23,482 nucleotides of DNA, taken from positions 1 to 23,482 of the forward strand of contig URGF01000014.1 of NCBI GenBank assembly GCA_900547285.1, in the 5' to 3' direction. The notes under the pieces were generated by a model, which searched no databases, was not told the DNA's origin, and saw only the letters and a program-made list of their open reading frames with translations. Position 1 is the stretch's first letter; each line of letters starts with the position of its first letter. Positions 1 to 7,136 of the stretch are shown here, piece after piece. The DNA comes from an uncultured Collinsella sp. (GTDB lineage Bacteria > Actinomycetota > Coriobacteriia > Coriobacteriales > Coriobacteriaceae). The position numbers and the translations under genes are program-made.

Positions 1-77
1 GTACGGGTCCTAAAGGTGACGTGGACGTCATCAAGGAAGATGATCGGCTCGACGCCGTTGACTGCGGTCTCGCTCAT
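1..77 (-). CDS. Peptide ABC transporter ATP-binding protein, N-terminus only (dppF/oppF-like)
   Basis: Only the first 25 codons lie in the window; the gene continues beyond the left edge. The ATG is at 75-77, directly after the TAG stop (78-80) of the permease-ATPase gene, and the last codons of that gene carry a GGAGGTGATG ribosome site, so translation is probably coupled. The visible peptide begins MSETAVNGVEPIIFLDDVHV and goes on with TFRTR, which resembles the first strand of an ABC nucleotide-binding domain. By position after binding protein, DppB and DppCD, it should be the second ATPase of the dimer (DppF/OppF). No Walker motif is visible, so the assignment rests on context and the short N-terminus. 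Confidence 0.7.
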   Translation of the reverse strand, partial: MSETAVNGVEPIIFLDDVHVTFRTR

Positions 78-2093
78 CTACATCACCTCCGCGTGAGGGG
101 TCAAACCATTTGCCTTGAGCACCTCGTCGGGGAGCTCGGAATAGAAGTGCTCGGTGCCGGGCACGCGTTTGAAGACCGGACGGGTGTCCAGGCCAATACG
201 CGGATGGCTCGAGCGGGGCGCAAAGCGATCGCCCTTGGGGAAATCGCGCGGACTCGGAACGGCGCCGGGCACCTGGTGCAGGCGGCCCGAACCGCTCTCG
301 ATGGACAGAACGGAGCCCAGAAGACCGCGGGTGTACTCGTGAATCGGGTTAGTGAGCAGCTCCTTGGTGGGCGCCTGCTCGATAACCTGACCGGCGTACA
401 TAACCGTGATGTTGTGGGCGACCTCGGCGACCAGCGCCAGGTCGTGCGAAACGAAGATCATGGCAAAGCCGAGCTTGGCCTGAAGATCGTTGAGCAGCTT
501 GATGACCTGTTTCTGGACGGTAACGTCCAGAGCGGTCGTGGGCTCGTCGCAGATGACCAGCTTGGGGTCGCGGGTAAGGGCCATAGCGATCAGGACACGC
601 TGACGCTGGCCGCCGGAAAGCTCGTGCGGATAGCTCTCGAGCGTGCGCTTGGGATCGAGGCCGACGAGCTCCAGGAGCTCCTCGGCGCTGCGGGTTCCGC
701 CGCGCTTGGTGAGCTGCTTCATCTGGGCAGAGATGAGCATGGAGGGGTTGAGCGAGGACAGGGCGTCCTGATAGACCATAGCGATATCGGTACCGCGCAG
801 ACCGAACCACTCCTTCTTGCTCATCTTGAGCAGGTCACGGCCCTCCCAGAGGACCTCGCCGGAAAGGTGCTCGTCCTCATCGGTCAGGCCCATGATGGCC
901 AGCGTGGTGATGGACTTACCGCAACCGGACTCGCCCACCAGGCCCATGGTCTGACCAGGACGGACGTCAAAGTTGACATGGTCGACGACGTTGATATCAC
1001 CGTGATGCTCAAACTGAATGCAGAAGTCACGGACCGAGAGAATCGGTTCGACTGACTCGTCGGGCACATGGCGATCGTCACGCTTGAGCTCGACATCGCG
1101 CAGGGCGCCAAGGCGAGCGGAGAGGGACTGGGCCTGCTCCTTGTAGGCGCGAACGGGGTCGGAGACCAGCAGGTCGGCCTCGCGACGCTTGGAGGAATCG
1201 GTCGGATCCAGGGCGGCGGAGGGTGCAGCGGCCATGGCGTCGGTAATGCCCTCGGAGAGGATGTTGAGCGCCAGGCAGGTGATCATGATGGCCAGGCCCG
1301 GGAACAGCGCCTGCCACCAACGGCCGGCGAGCACGCCGCCGCGGGCGTCGGCGAGGATGTTGCCCCAGGTGGCGGTGGGCTCCTGGATACCAGCGCCGAT
1401 GAAGGTCAGCGAAGCCTCGAAGATGATGGCGTCGGCGACCAGGGTAACGGTGAAGACCATGATCGGGGCGATGCAGTTACGCAGAACATGCTTGATCAAA
1501 ATCCACGGAGCCTTTGCGCCGGAAACGATGACCGCGCGGACATAGTCCTCGCCGTACTCGGACACGATGTTGGCGCGCACGATACGGGCAATCTGCGGAG
1601 TGTACATAAAGCCGATGGCGAAGATGATCGACGGCACGGAGTTGCCCAGGATGGAGACAAAGACGGCCGCGAGGGCGATGCCAGGGATGGACATGATGAT
1701 GTCCAAGATACGCATGATCGTCTCGGAGACGGCCTTGCGCGAAACCGCTGCAAGGGCGCCCACGACCGAGCCGCAGACCAGAGCCATGGCAGTGGCGCCA
1801 AAGCCGATAATCAGCGAGTAACGACCACCGTAGAGCATACGCGACAGAATGTCGCGACCCTTATCGTCGGTACCGAAGATAAATCCGTTGCCGGGAGCCT
1901 GGCGAGCCGTAAAGATCTCGACCGGGCTATAGGGGGCAAGAAGGGGCGCCAGAATCGCAGTCAGGGCGACCAGCACCAGCACGACGGCGGCAATCTTAGA
2001 AGACAGCGTCATCTTCTTCCAGCCACCGAGCTTGAGCCCCTTGGAGGCAGCCTTCTCGAGCTGCTCGGTTTGCTTCTCTCGAATCTTTACCAT
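78..2093 (-). CDS. Peptide ABC transporter: inner-membrane permease fused to ATPase (DppC-DppD fusion)
   Basis: A single 671-residue chain carries two transporter parts. Residues about 30-290 are a DppC/OppC-type permease: a first membrane segment at about 32-53, the FGTDDKGRDILSR region typical of OppC, further membrane segments, and an EAA loop at about 178-210 (EYGEDYVRAV...GAKAPW). After a hydrophilic linker (about 295-345) comes a DppD/OppD-type ATPase: Walker A GESGCGKS 387-394, signature LSGGQ 492-496, Walker B LVICDEP 512-518, switch His in SHD at 550, and the C-terminal oligopeptide-type extension (PSPRDFPKGDRFAPRSSHP, about 613-631). That extension usually holds cysteines (G-C-R-F...R-C); here they are Asp and Ser. 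The gene starts 3 nt after the dppB stop. Such fusions are annotated in some actinobacteria; the substrate (di- or oligopeptide, perhaps metal chelate) cannot be read from sequence. Confidence 0.93.
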   Translation of the reverse strand: MVKIREKQTEQLEKAASKGLKLGGWKKMTLSSKIAAVVLVLVALTAILAPLLAPYSPVEIFTARQAPGNGFIFGTDDKGRDILSRMLYGGRYSLIIGFGATAMALVCGSVVGALAAVSRKAVSETIMRILDIIMSIPGIALAAVFVSILGNSVPSIIFAIGFMYTPQIARIVRANIVSEYGEDYVRAVIVSGAKAPWILIKHVLRNCIAPIMVFTVTLVADAIIFEASLTFIGAGIQEPTATWGNILADARGGVLAGRWWQALFPGLAIMITCLALNILSEGITDAMAAAPSAALDPTDSSKRREADLLVSDPVRAYKEQAQSLSARLGALRDVELKRDDRHVPDESVEPILSVRDFCIQFEHHGDINVVDHVNFDVRPGQTMGLVGESGCGKSITTLAIMGLTDEDEHLSGEVLWEGRDLLKMSKKEWFGLRGTDIAMVYQDALSSLNPSMLISAQMKQLTKRGGTRSAEELLELVGLDPKRTLESYPHELSGGQRQRVLIAMALTRDPKLVICDEPTTALDVTVQKQVIKLLNDLQAKLGFAMIFVSHDLALVAEVAHNITVMYAGQVIEQAPTKELLTNPIHEYTRGLLGSVLSIESGSGRLHQVPGAVPSPRDFPKGDRFAPRSSHPRIGLDTRPVFKRVPGTEHFYSELPDEVLKANGLTPHAEVM

Positions 2094-2096
2094 AAT

Positions 2097-3053
2097 CTAC
2101 ACCGTCCTGATGCGCGGGTTGATGAGCAGATAGAGCATGTCAACCACGATGTTGATGATGATGAAGGCAAGAGCAACGACGATAACGACACCCTGAACCA
2201 GGTTCGCCTCGTTGCCCTGAACGCCCTGCAGAATCGCGGTGCCCATGCCGGGGAGGTTGAAGATAACCTCGATGACGACGGCGCCGCCCATGAGGTAACC
2301 GATCTTAAGACCGAGGGTGGTGACCGGGGTGATCAGCGCATTGCGAAGAACGTTGATGCCGACGACGACCTTCTCGGGAACGCCGGCGCCGCGAGCCATA
2401 CGGACATAATCCTTGTCGAGCTCCTCGACCATGGCGGTACGCACGATACGAGTCATCTGGCCCGTCAGCGGAAATGCCAAGGCGATAGCGGGCATGATCA
2501 TACGTCCCAGATAGCCAACCGGATTCGTGGTGAAGTGAGGCAGAGCACCCGATGCCGGGAGCACCTTAAGGTAGGAAGAGAACAGCAGGATCAACAGAAC
2601 GGCAAGCCAGAACGACGGGGTTGCCAAGCCGGCGATGGAAAAGACGCGGATCACTTGGTCCGGCCATTTGTCGCGATACAGTGCCGCGATGACGCCGAGC
2701 AAAAACGAAACGACTGCACCGATGGCAAGACCGATAAAGGTCAGCTGCATCGTGACGGGCAGGGCCGTGGAGATGCGCTTGGCAACGGAGTTGCGAGCAG
2801 CACCATAGGTGCCCATGTCGCCATGGATCAGATCGCCCATATAGCGCACGTAGCGCACGGGCCAGGGGTCGTCCAGACCATACTTCTCATGGTACTCGGC
2901 AACCGCCTCGGGCGAGGCACCGTCACCCAACGCCGTGTAGGCGGGGTCGGTCTTGGAGAACGACATAAGGAAGAACACCAGGACGGTGACGCCCAATGCC
3001 ATGATCGGCAGCGCCACAAGACGCCTTCCAATCAAACGTAGCAAGTTGTTCAC
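2097..3053 (-). CDS. Peptide ABC transporter permease (DppB/OppB family)
   Basis: This is an integral membrane subunit that forms the translocation path together with the permease half of the downstream fusion. I chose the GTG at 3051-3053 (318 aa, beginning MNNLLRLIGRRLVALPIMAL) because AGGGGAG lies 5 nt upstream at 3059-3065 and DppB proteins normally start just before the first helix; the frame stays open for 11 more codons upstream. Visible family features are the N-terminal helix, a periplasm-side segment with YGLDDPWPVRYVRYM, about five further hydrophobic segments, the EAA loop (EELDKDYVRMARGAGV...NVLRNA) and the NLPGMG region near the C-terminus. It lies 157 nt downstream of the binding-protein gene and 3 nt upstream of the fusion gene, in one apparent operon. 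Confidence 0.95.
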   Translation of the reverse strand: MNNLLRLIGRRLVALPIMALGVTVLVFFLMSFSKTDPAYTALGDGASPEAVAEYHEKYGLDDPWPVRYVRYMGDLIHGDMGTYGAARNSVAKRISTALPVTMQLTFIGLAIGAVVSFLLGVIAALYRDKWPDQVIRVFSIAGLATPSFWLAVLLILLFSSYLKVLPASGALPHFTTNPVGYLGRMIMPAIALAFPLTGQMTRIVRTAMVEELDKDYVRMARGAGVPEKVVVGINVLRNALITPVTTLGLKIGYLMGGAVVIEVIFNLPGMGTAILQGVQGNEANLVQGVVIVVALAFIIINIVVDMLYLLINPRIRTV

Positions 3054-3093
3054 GTTCTCTCCCCTTTCTTTTGTCGGTAGGACCAACTGGTAT

Positions 3094-3111
3094 ATGAGTA
3101 CGGATACTCAT
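3094..3111. repeat. Small perfect inverted repeat between oppA-like gene and dppB
   Basis: ATGAGTA (3094-3100) and TACTCAT (3105-3111) form a 7-bp perfect inverted repeat with a 4-nt loop. It lies 3 nt from the larger hairpin at 3115-3148, in the transcript between the binding-protein and permease genes. It could add to an RNA structure that stabilises the upstream message or slows polymerase; a DNA-binding site is also possible. Confidence 0.4.
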
Positions 3112-3114
3112 TAC

Positions 3115-3148
3115 AAGACCCGAGCGACATCGTTGCCGCCCGGGTCTT
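3115..3148 (-). terminator. Stem-loop between binding protein and permease genes, probable partial terminator or mRNA-stabilising hairpin
   Basis: AAGACCCG (3115-3122) pairs perfectly with CGGGTCTT (3141-3148), and an inner stem GCGAC/GTTGC (3124-3128 with 3132-3136, one G-T wobble) extends it. Read on the minus strand, as the operon is, the stem is followed by GTAATGAG rather than a T-run, so full termination is unlikely. On the plus strand the stem is followed by TGTTT. In many binding-protein transporters a hairpin after the binding-protein gene gives it more transcript than the permeases; that role is inferred here. Confidence 0.5.
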
Positions 3149-3210
3149 TGTTTCAACTATGAGGATACGGTCCCAGCGACCGACATCCTGCATACAGACT
3201 CAAGCGAGTC

Positions 3211-4824
3211 TTACGCCTTGACGGTCGCAACGCCCCTGAAGGACATGCTCGTCGTGCCGATGCCCTTGAAGCCATCGAGGGCCTCGCCGTTGGGCGCAGT
3301 GGACGGATCGTCCCAGGAAGCGGAGACGGTCTTGACGTGGACAACGGGGTACAGAACGGCGTTGTCGGCAATGATGTCGAAGCACTCGTTCCACTTCTTC
3401 TGCTGCTCGTCGCCCTCGGCGGCAAGAGCCTCGTCCATGAGACCGTGGAGCTTCTGCCACTCAGCGGACTCCTTCCACGGGCAACGGGTCTGCATCCAGA
3501 CGTTGTCGCCGTACCACCAGTTGAGCAGCAGGTCGGGATCAGCGCCGAAGCAGGAAGGATCGCCAGGGGCAAGGAGGATATCGTAGGCCTCGCCGCCGTC
3601 AATGGCAGCGTAGGTAGCCGGCGAGGTATCGGTCTGGATGGTCACATCGAAGCCGAGAGCGTCGAGGTCGTTCTTGACCTGGGCGGCCATGCCCTTAATC
3701 TGCTCGTTGTCGGTGGTGCGCAGGGTGATGGCACCCGGGGTGATGCCAGACTCCTCGATGAGCTTCTTAGCCTTCTTGGCGTCGGTCTTGTACACCGTGG
3801 AAGCCTCATGATAGTTGGTGAAGCTCTTGGGAAGGTAGCAGCTGGCAGCGGTGGCAAGGCCGGCGAAGGTGTTGCTGACCATCTTCTCGGTGTCGAGCGC
3901 ATACATGACAGCCTGACGGACCTTGACGTTGTTCCAAGGCTCCTTGGCGACGTTGAACATGATGAAGCGGGTGCCGAAACCCTGAACGTTATCGATCTTG
4001 CAGCCGGCGCTCTCGAGCTGGTCGACGGCGTCAGCGGTAACGAGCTCCATAACGAGCGTGGAGCCCTCCTGCTGAGCGGTAACGCGAGCGGTGGGGTCGG
4101 TCAGGATGCTGTACTGGATCTTCTTATCCTCGGCAGCATACTCACCGTTGTACTCGGGGTTGGGAACCAGGGTGATCTCGGTATCGGAGATAGAGTCGTA
4201 CATCCAGGGGCCGGAGCCGATCGGCTGCTTGGCGCGATCCTCCTCGGTCTGGGTGGCCGGGGTAACGCGGACGATGGCCAGACGATCCTTGAGCAGGGAG
4301 AAGTTGGGGACCTTGGTCTTGACCGTCACGGTGCTGGCGTCCTTGGCCTCGATGGACTCGAAGGGCTGGAAGAACGGAGCATAGGTAGCGGAAGCGGCGC
4401 AAGCGGTGTAGGAGGCAACGACATCGTCAGCGGTGACCTCGGTGCCATCGGAAAACTTGGCGCCCTTGCGGATGGTGACCTCGAAAGTGGTGTCGTCCAC
4501 AGACTTGGGATCGTCGGTGGCGAGCTCGTTGAAGGTGCTGTAGTCGTGGTAATCGATGCCGTAGAGGCCCTCGACGACGTGCCAGTTAGCACCCAGGCCC
4601 ACTGCGGAGCCGGTGCTGGCGGGATCGAAGCTGGACGGAGCGTAAGCGGAACCAGCGGTGATCACGCCGCCGCCACGATTGGCGGAATCGGTGGAACCGG
4701 AAGCGGAACCCTCGTCGCTGGAGCTGCCACCGCAGCCGGTGAGACCAAGCCCTGCGACAGCAGCGACGCTGCCGGTGAGGCCGAGGAACGAACGCCTGGA
4801 CATACCCTTGTTGATGATGGCCAT
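3211..4824 (-). CDS. Peptide-binding lipoprotein of ABC transporter, SBP family 5 (OppA/DppA-like)
   Basis: A 537-residue extracellular substrate-binding lipoprotein that should feed the DppB/DppCD/DppF transporter encoded downstream. I start at the ATG at 4822-4824 because AGGAGA lies 4 nt upstream (4829-4834); an upstream in-frame TTG would swallow that site. The N-terminus has a twin-arginine-like motif SRRSFLG (residues 9-15), a hydrophobic stretch and a lipobox LTGC with the acylated Cys at 31, followed by a Gly/Ser-rich linker. The family-5 signature region is seen as STFNELATDDPKSV...TFEVTIRKGAKFSDGTEVTADDV, and later KVRQAVMYALD, which recurs in OppA/DppA proteins. A 119-nt to 157-nt gap with hairpins separates it from dppB. 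The ligand is unknown. Confidence 0.95.
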   Translation of the reverse strand: MAIINKGMSRRSFLGLTGSVAAVAGLGLTGCGGSSSDEGSASGSTDSANRGGGVITAGSAYAPSSFDPASTGSAVGLGANWHVVEGLYGIDYHDYSTFNELATDDPKSVDDTTFEVTIRKGAKFSDGTEVTADDVVASYTACAASATYAPFFQPFESIEAKDASTVTVKTKVPNFSLLKDRLAIVRVTPATQTEEDRAKQPIGSGPWMYDSISDTEITLVPNPEYNGEYAAEDKKIQYSILTDPTARVTAQQEGSTLVMELVTADAVDQLESAGCKIDNVQGFGTRFIMFNVAKEPWNNVKVRQAVMYALDTEKMVSNTFAGLATAASCYLPKSFTNYHEASTVYKTDAKKAKKLIEESGITPGAITLRTTDNEQIKGMAAQVKNDLDALGFDVTIQTDTSPATYAAIDGGEAYDILLAPGDPSCFGADPDLLLNWWYGDNVWMQTRCPWKESAEWQKLHGLMDEALAAEGDEQQKKWNECFDIIADNAVLYPVVHVKTVSASWDDPSTAPNGEALDGFKGIGTTSMSFRGVATVKA

Positions 4825-4854
4825 GTCTTCTCCTATCAATAGAGAATCTTACCC

Positions 4855-4876
4855 GGAAGCACCTAGACGTGCCCCC
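4855..4876 (-). promoter_or_regulatory. Hairpin in the 5' leader just upstream of the binding-protein ribosome site
   Basis: On the minus-strand RNA GGGGGCAC (4876-4869) can pair with GTGCTTCC (4862-4855) over 8 bp, two of them G-U, with a 6-nt loop. The hairpin ends 20 nt before the AGGAGA ribosome site at 4829-4834. There is no T-run after it, so it is not a terminator; it may influence translation or RNA stability. Confidence 0.3.
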
Positions 4877-4893
4877 GCGCAACTTGCGGACGA

Positions 4894-4921
4894 TATATAC
4901 CTTACCTACCGACGAACCCAA
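4894..4921 (-). promoter_or_regulatory. Candidate proximal promoter of the peptide-transporter operon
   Basis: On the minus strand TATATA (4899-4894) fits a -10 box and TTGGGT (4921-4916) a weak -35, with a 16-nt spacer. Transcription would begin near 4887 and give a leader of about 60 nt. The -35 match is poor, so this is one of two alternatives (the other lies at 5060-5089). Confidence 0.3.
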
Positions 4922-4943
4922 CTGAGGTGCCGCGCTCGGCGAC

Positions 4944-5024
4944 CGATACATACATACGCTTGAACGGTATTTGCTACCGTTCACCGAATTCATTGACAAA
5001 CGATTCGCCAGACAGTATGTATCG
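4944..5024 (-). promoter_or_regulatory. Nested inverted repeats upstream of the peptide-transporter operon (structured leader or operator)
   Basis: Three inverted repeats are arranged one inside the other. The outer pair is CGATACATAC (4944-4953) with GTATGTATCG (5015-5024), 10 bp perfect. Inside lie TGAACGGTA (4961-4969) with TACCGTTCA (4975-4983), 9 bp perfect with a 5-nt loop, and CGAAT (4985-4989) with ATTCG (5003-5007). Read as minus-strand RNA this can fold as a closed three-way junction: one long closing stem and two hairpins one nucleotide apart. As DNA, the 9-bp palindrome could equally be an operator. I do not recognise a known riboswitch class. If the promoter at 5060-5089 is used, the element opens the transcript. 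Confidence 0.4.
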
Positions 5025-5059
5025 ACGAGGTGAGATATCAGTCTTCGTCAACCCGCAGG

Positions 5060-5089
5060 ATAGCAGGGTTGTTCACCATGGCTAGTCAA
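5060..5089 (-). promoter_or_regulatory. Candidate distal promoter of the peptide-transporter operon
   Basis: On the minus strand TTGACT (5089-5084) is a good -35 box and TGCTAT (5065-5060) an acceptable -10 box, 18 nt apart. Initiation near 5053 would give a leader of about 230 nt that contains the nested repeats at 4944-5024. An imperfect inverted repeat (AACCC at 5050-5054 with GGGTT at 5066-5070) overlaps the -10 box and might be a regulator site. Confidence 0.4.
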
Positions 5090-5141
5090 ACGTTTTAGCG
5101 TTAATTAAACCCGAAATCGGCTGGTAATCGCCGTGAAATAA

Positions 5142-5164
5142 ATGATTGAAAATCACGCAATCAT
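5142..5164 (-). terminator. Probable terminator of the ybaK-murJ-uvrC operon
   Basis: On the minus strand ATGATTG (5164-5158) and CAATCAT (5148-5142) form a perfect 7-bp stem with a 9-nt loop, followed directly by TTATTTC. It lies 25 nt after the uvrC stop. The stem is AT-rich for a GC-rich genome, so termination may be moderate. Confidence 0.45.
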
Positions 5165-5189
5165 GTATATCAGTTGTTTAGAGGCGTGT

Positions 5190-7136
5190 TTAGTTTTCGG
5201 ATTGCTTTGCCGCCGCCTCGGCGCGCTCGGCATTCCATGCAACGAGCGCCTCGTGAACCGCTTTGGCGACATCGGCAGGAACGCCTCGAACTTCCGCGAT
5301 CTCTTGCTCGCTCGCCGCGCGCAAACGCTTCATCGAGCCAAAATGGCGCATAAGGGCACGTTTTCTGGTGGGTCCCACGCCTGGAATGTCATCGAGTACC
5401 GAAACCGTCATGGCTTTATCGCGCAATTCGCGATGGAACGTGATGGCAAAACGGTGCGATTCATCGCGCACCTGTTTAATTAGATAGAGCGACGCGGACC
5501 CGGTCGGCAGCACGACGGGAGTCTCGTCCCAAGGCACGAAAACCTCCTCATCGGCCTTTGCCAAGCCACAAACTGGTATATCGAGCCCAAGAGCCTCAAG
5601 TTGCTTGATCGCAGCGGTCAATTGCGGCTTACCGCCATCGACAACGAGCAAATCGGGGCGCGAGCCAAAGCGCTCGTCGGCCATGCGCTCGGGAGCATAA
5701 CGTCGTCCCAAAACCTCGGACATCGACACGAAGTCGTTTGCCTCGTCCAATTCGGCCTGAATTTTAAAACGACGATACTGACTCTTGTCGGCGCGCCCGT
5801 TGGTAAACACCACCATCGAGGCGACCGTAAAGGTGCCATGCAGTGTAGAGATATCGAAGCACTCGATACGCAACGGCGGCGATGGCAGCGCCAACGCACT
5901 TTCGAGCTCCAGGAGCGCTTGATTGGTGCGGTCGTCAGCGTACCCCGTTCGCATCATGTAGCGCATGAGGGCATGGCGCGCATTTTTGGATGCCATATCG
6001 AGCAGACGGTGCTTTTCGCCACGCTGCGGCCTATGGAGATGGCAGGAACGCTCACGCTTGCCCGCAAGCCACTCCCCCAGCGCCTCCGCATCCTCAAGCT
6101 CGACGGAAAGGTTGACCTCAGCTGGAATATCAGCCGTCTCGTCGTAATAGCGCTTAAGAAAGCCCGACTGGAGCTCTTCCTCGTCAACATCAAGACCCTT
6201 GTCGAGAATGAACTCGCAGGTGCGAACTGTTCGGCCCTCGCGAACGACGAAGACGCAAGCGGCGGAGATGGTCTCCTCGCGATAGAACCCGATGACATCG
6301 ATATCGACACTGGAGGGAAAAACGACTTGCTGACGATCGTCCAGACCCCTGATGACCTCCAAACGACGTTTGACGCGTGCCGCGCGCTCAAAGTCGAGCG
6401 CCTCAGCGGCATCCGTCATCTCGGAGGTCAGCTCATCGACGACATCCTTGCGATGGCCCGACAAAAAGCGCTCGACACGCTTGACGTTCTTGGCATAGTC
6501 TGCCGGGGAAATCGCGCCGACACACGCACCCGGGCCGCGCCCGACATGGTAGTCAAAGCAGGGGCGCCCGTTTTGCGCGCAAATCATATTGACGATGTCT
6601 TCCTCGCCCTTGTGGGACTCGACGATACGGCGACAACGACGCCACTCCGCACAGGATGCGGAGCAGATGGGGATAACCTTGCGCAGCGTATCTATCGTCT
6701 CACGTGCCGCGCGGCTATCGGTATAAGGTCCAAAATAGCGCGTTCCCGGCTTATGACGCTCACGCGTGTATTTGATAGCGGGATACAGGTCGCCCTTTGT
6801 AATGGCGATAAAGGGGTAGCTCTTGTCATCCTTGAGGTCGACGTTAAAGTACGGATGGTACTGACCAATCAAATTGCGCTCGAGCACCAACGCCTCGTGC
6901 TCGGTCTCCACCACGATATAGTCAAAGCTCGCCACCAGCTGCATCATCAGCGGGATCTTCTGGCGCTCGTCCTGCAGCGTCACGTACTGACGCATACGGG
7001 CGCGCAGGTTTTTCGCCTTGCCCACGTAGATGACATCGCCCTTGGCGTCTTTCCAAAGGTAGCAGCCGGGCTGCGTGGGAACGCGCGAAACCTGCTCGGC
7101 AAGCGTTGGAATGTTGTCGTGACCGGCCACGCGCAC
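5190..7136 (-). CDS. uvrC: Excinuclease ABC subunit UvrC
   Basis: UvrC makes the two incisions on either side of a DNA lesion after UvrA and UvrB have located it. The 648-residue protein has a GIY-YIG-type nuclease at the N-terminus (GCYLW 24-28, IYVGKA 36-41), a UVR domain that binds UvrB (about 232-268), an RNase H-like second nuclease (RIECFDIS 423-430, PDLLVVDGGKPQ 494-505, DESHRFAITFHR 558-569), and a C-terminal helix-hairpin-helix region (DDIPGVGPTRKRALMRHFG 582-600). The start is a GTG at 7134-7136, directly after the murJ TAG, so the two are probably coupled. The cysteine region is unusual: C158, C162, C168, C186, C193 and C205 are present, with a roughly 17-residue insertion, while the usual third cysteine position is Gly201. 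Confidence 0.97.
   Translation of the reverse strand: MRVAGHDNIPTLAEQVSRVPTQPGCYLWKDAKGDVIYVGKAKNLRARMRQYVTLQDERQKIPLMMQLVASFDYIVVETEHEALVLERNLIGQYHPYFNVDLKDDKSYPFIAITKGDLYPAIKYTRERHKPGTRYFGPYTDSRAARETIDTLRKVIPICSASCAEWRRCRRIVESHKGEEDIVNMICAQNGRPCFDYHVGRGPGACVGAISPADYAKNVKRVERFLSGHRKDVVDELTSEMTDAAEALDFERAARVKRRLEVIRGLDDRQQVVFPSSVDIDVIGFYREETISAACVFVVREGRTVRTCEFILDKGLDVDEEELQSGFLKRYYDETADIPAEVNLSVELEDAEALGEWLAGKRERSCHLHRPQRGEKHRLLDMASKNARHALMRYMMRTGYADDRTNQALLELESALALPSPPLRIECFDISTLHGTFTVASMVVFTNGRADKSQYRRFKIQAELDEANDFVSMSEVLGRRYAPERMADERFGSRPDLLVVDGGKPQLTAAIKQLEALGLDIPVCGLAKADEEVFVPWDETPVVLPTGSASLYLIKQVRDESHRFAITFHRELRDKAMTVSVLDDIPGVGPTRKRALMRHFGSMKRLRAASEQEIAEVRGVPADVAKAVHEALVAWNAERAEAAAKQSEN

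Noticed and set aside
1068..3041. 657-codon open frame on the plus strand, antisense to the permease genes
   Set aside because: The minus strand encodes DppB and DppCD with full family motifs. The plus-strand product is low-complexity (Asp/Gly/His-rich), as expected from the complement of GC-biased codons.
3337..4842. 501-codon open frame on the plus strand across the binding-protein gene
   Set aside because: Gly/Val/Leu-rich repetitive translation with no domain; the opposite strand is an intact family-5 binding protein.
4825..5189. Considered a small gene or a known riboswitch in the 365-bp gap
   Set aside because: No short frame has a convincing ribosome site and I do not recognise a known riboswitch consensus; it is described as promoters, repeats and a terminator instead.
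5142..5483. 113-codon open frame on the plus strand starting in the intergenic region
   Set aside because: It runs mostly over the uvrC 3' end in antisense, has no ribosome site and starts inside the probable terminator hairpin.
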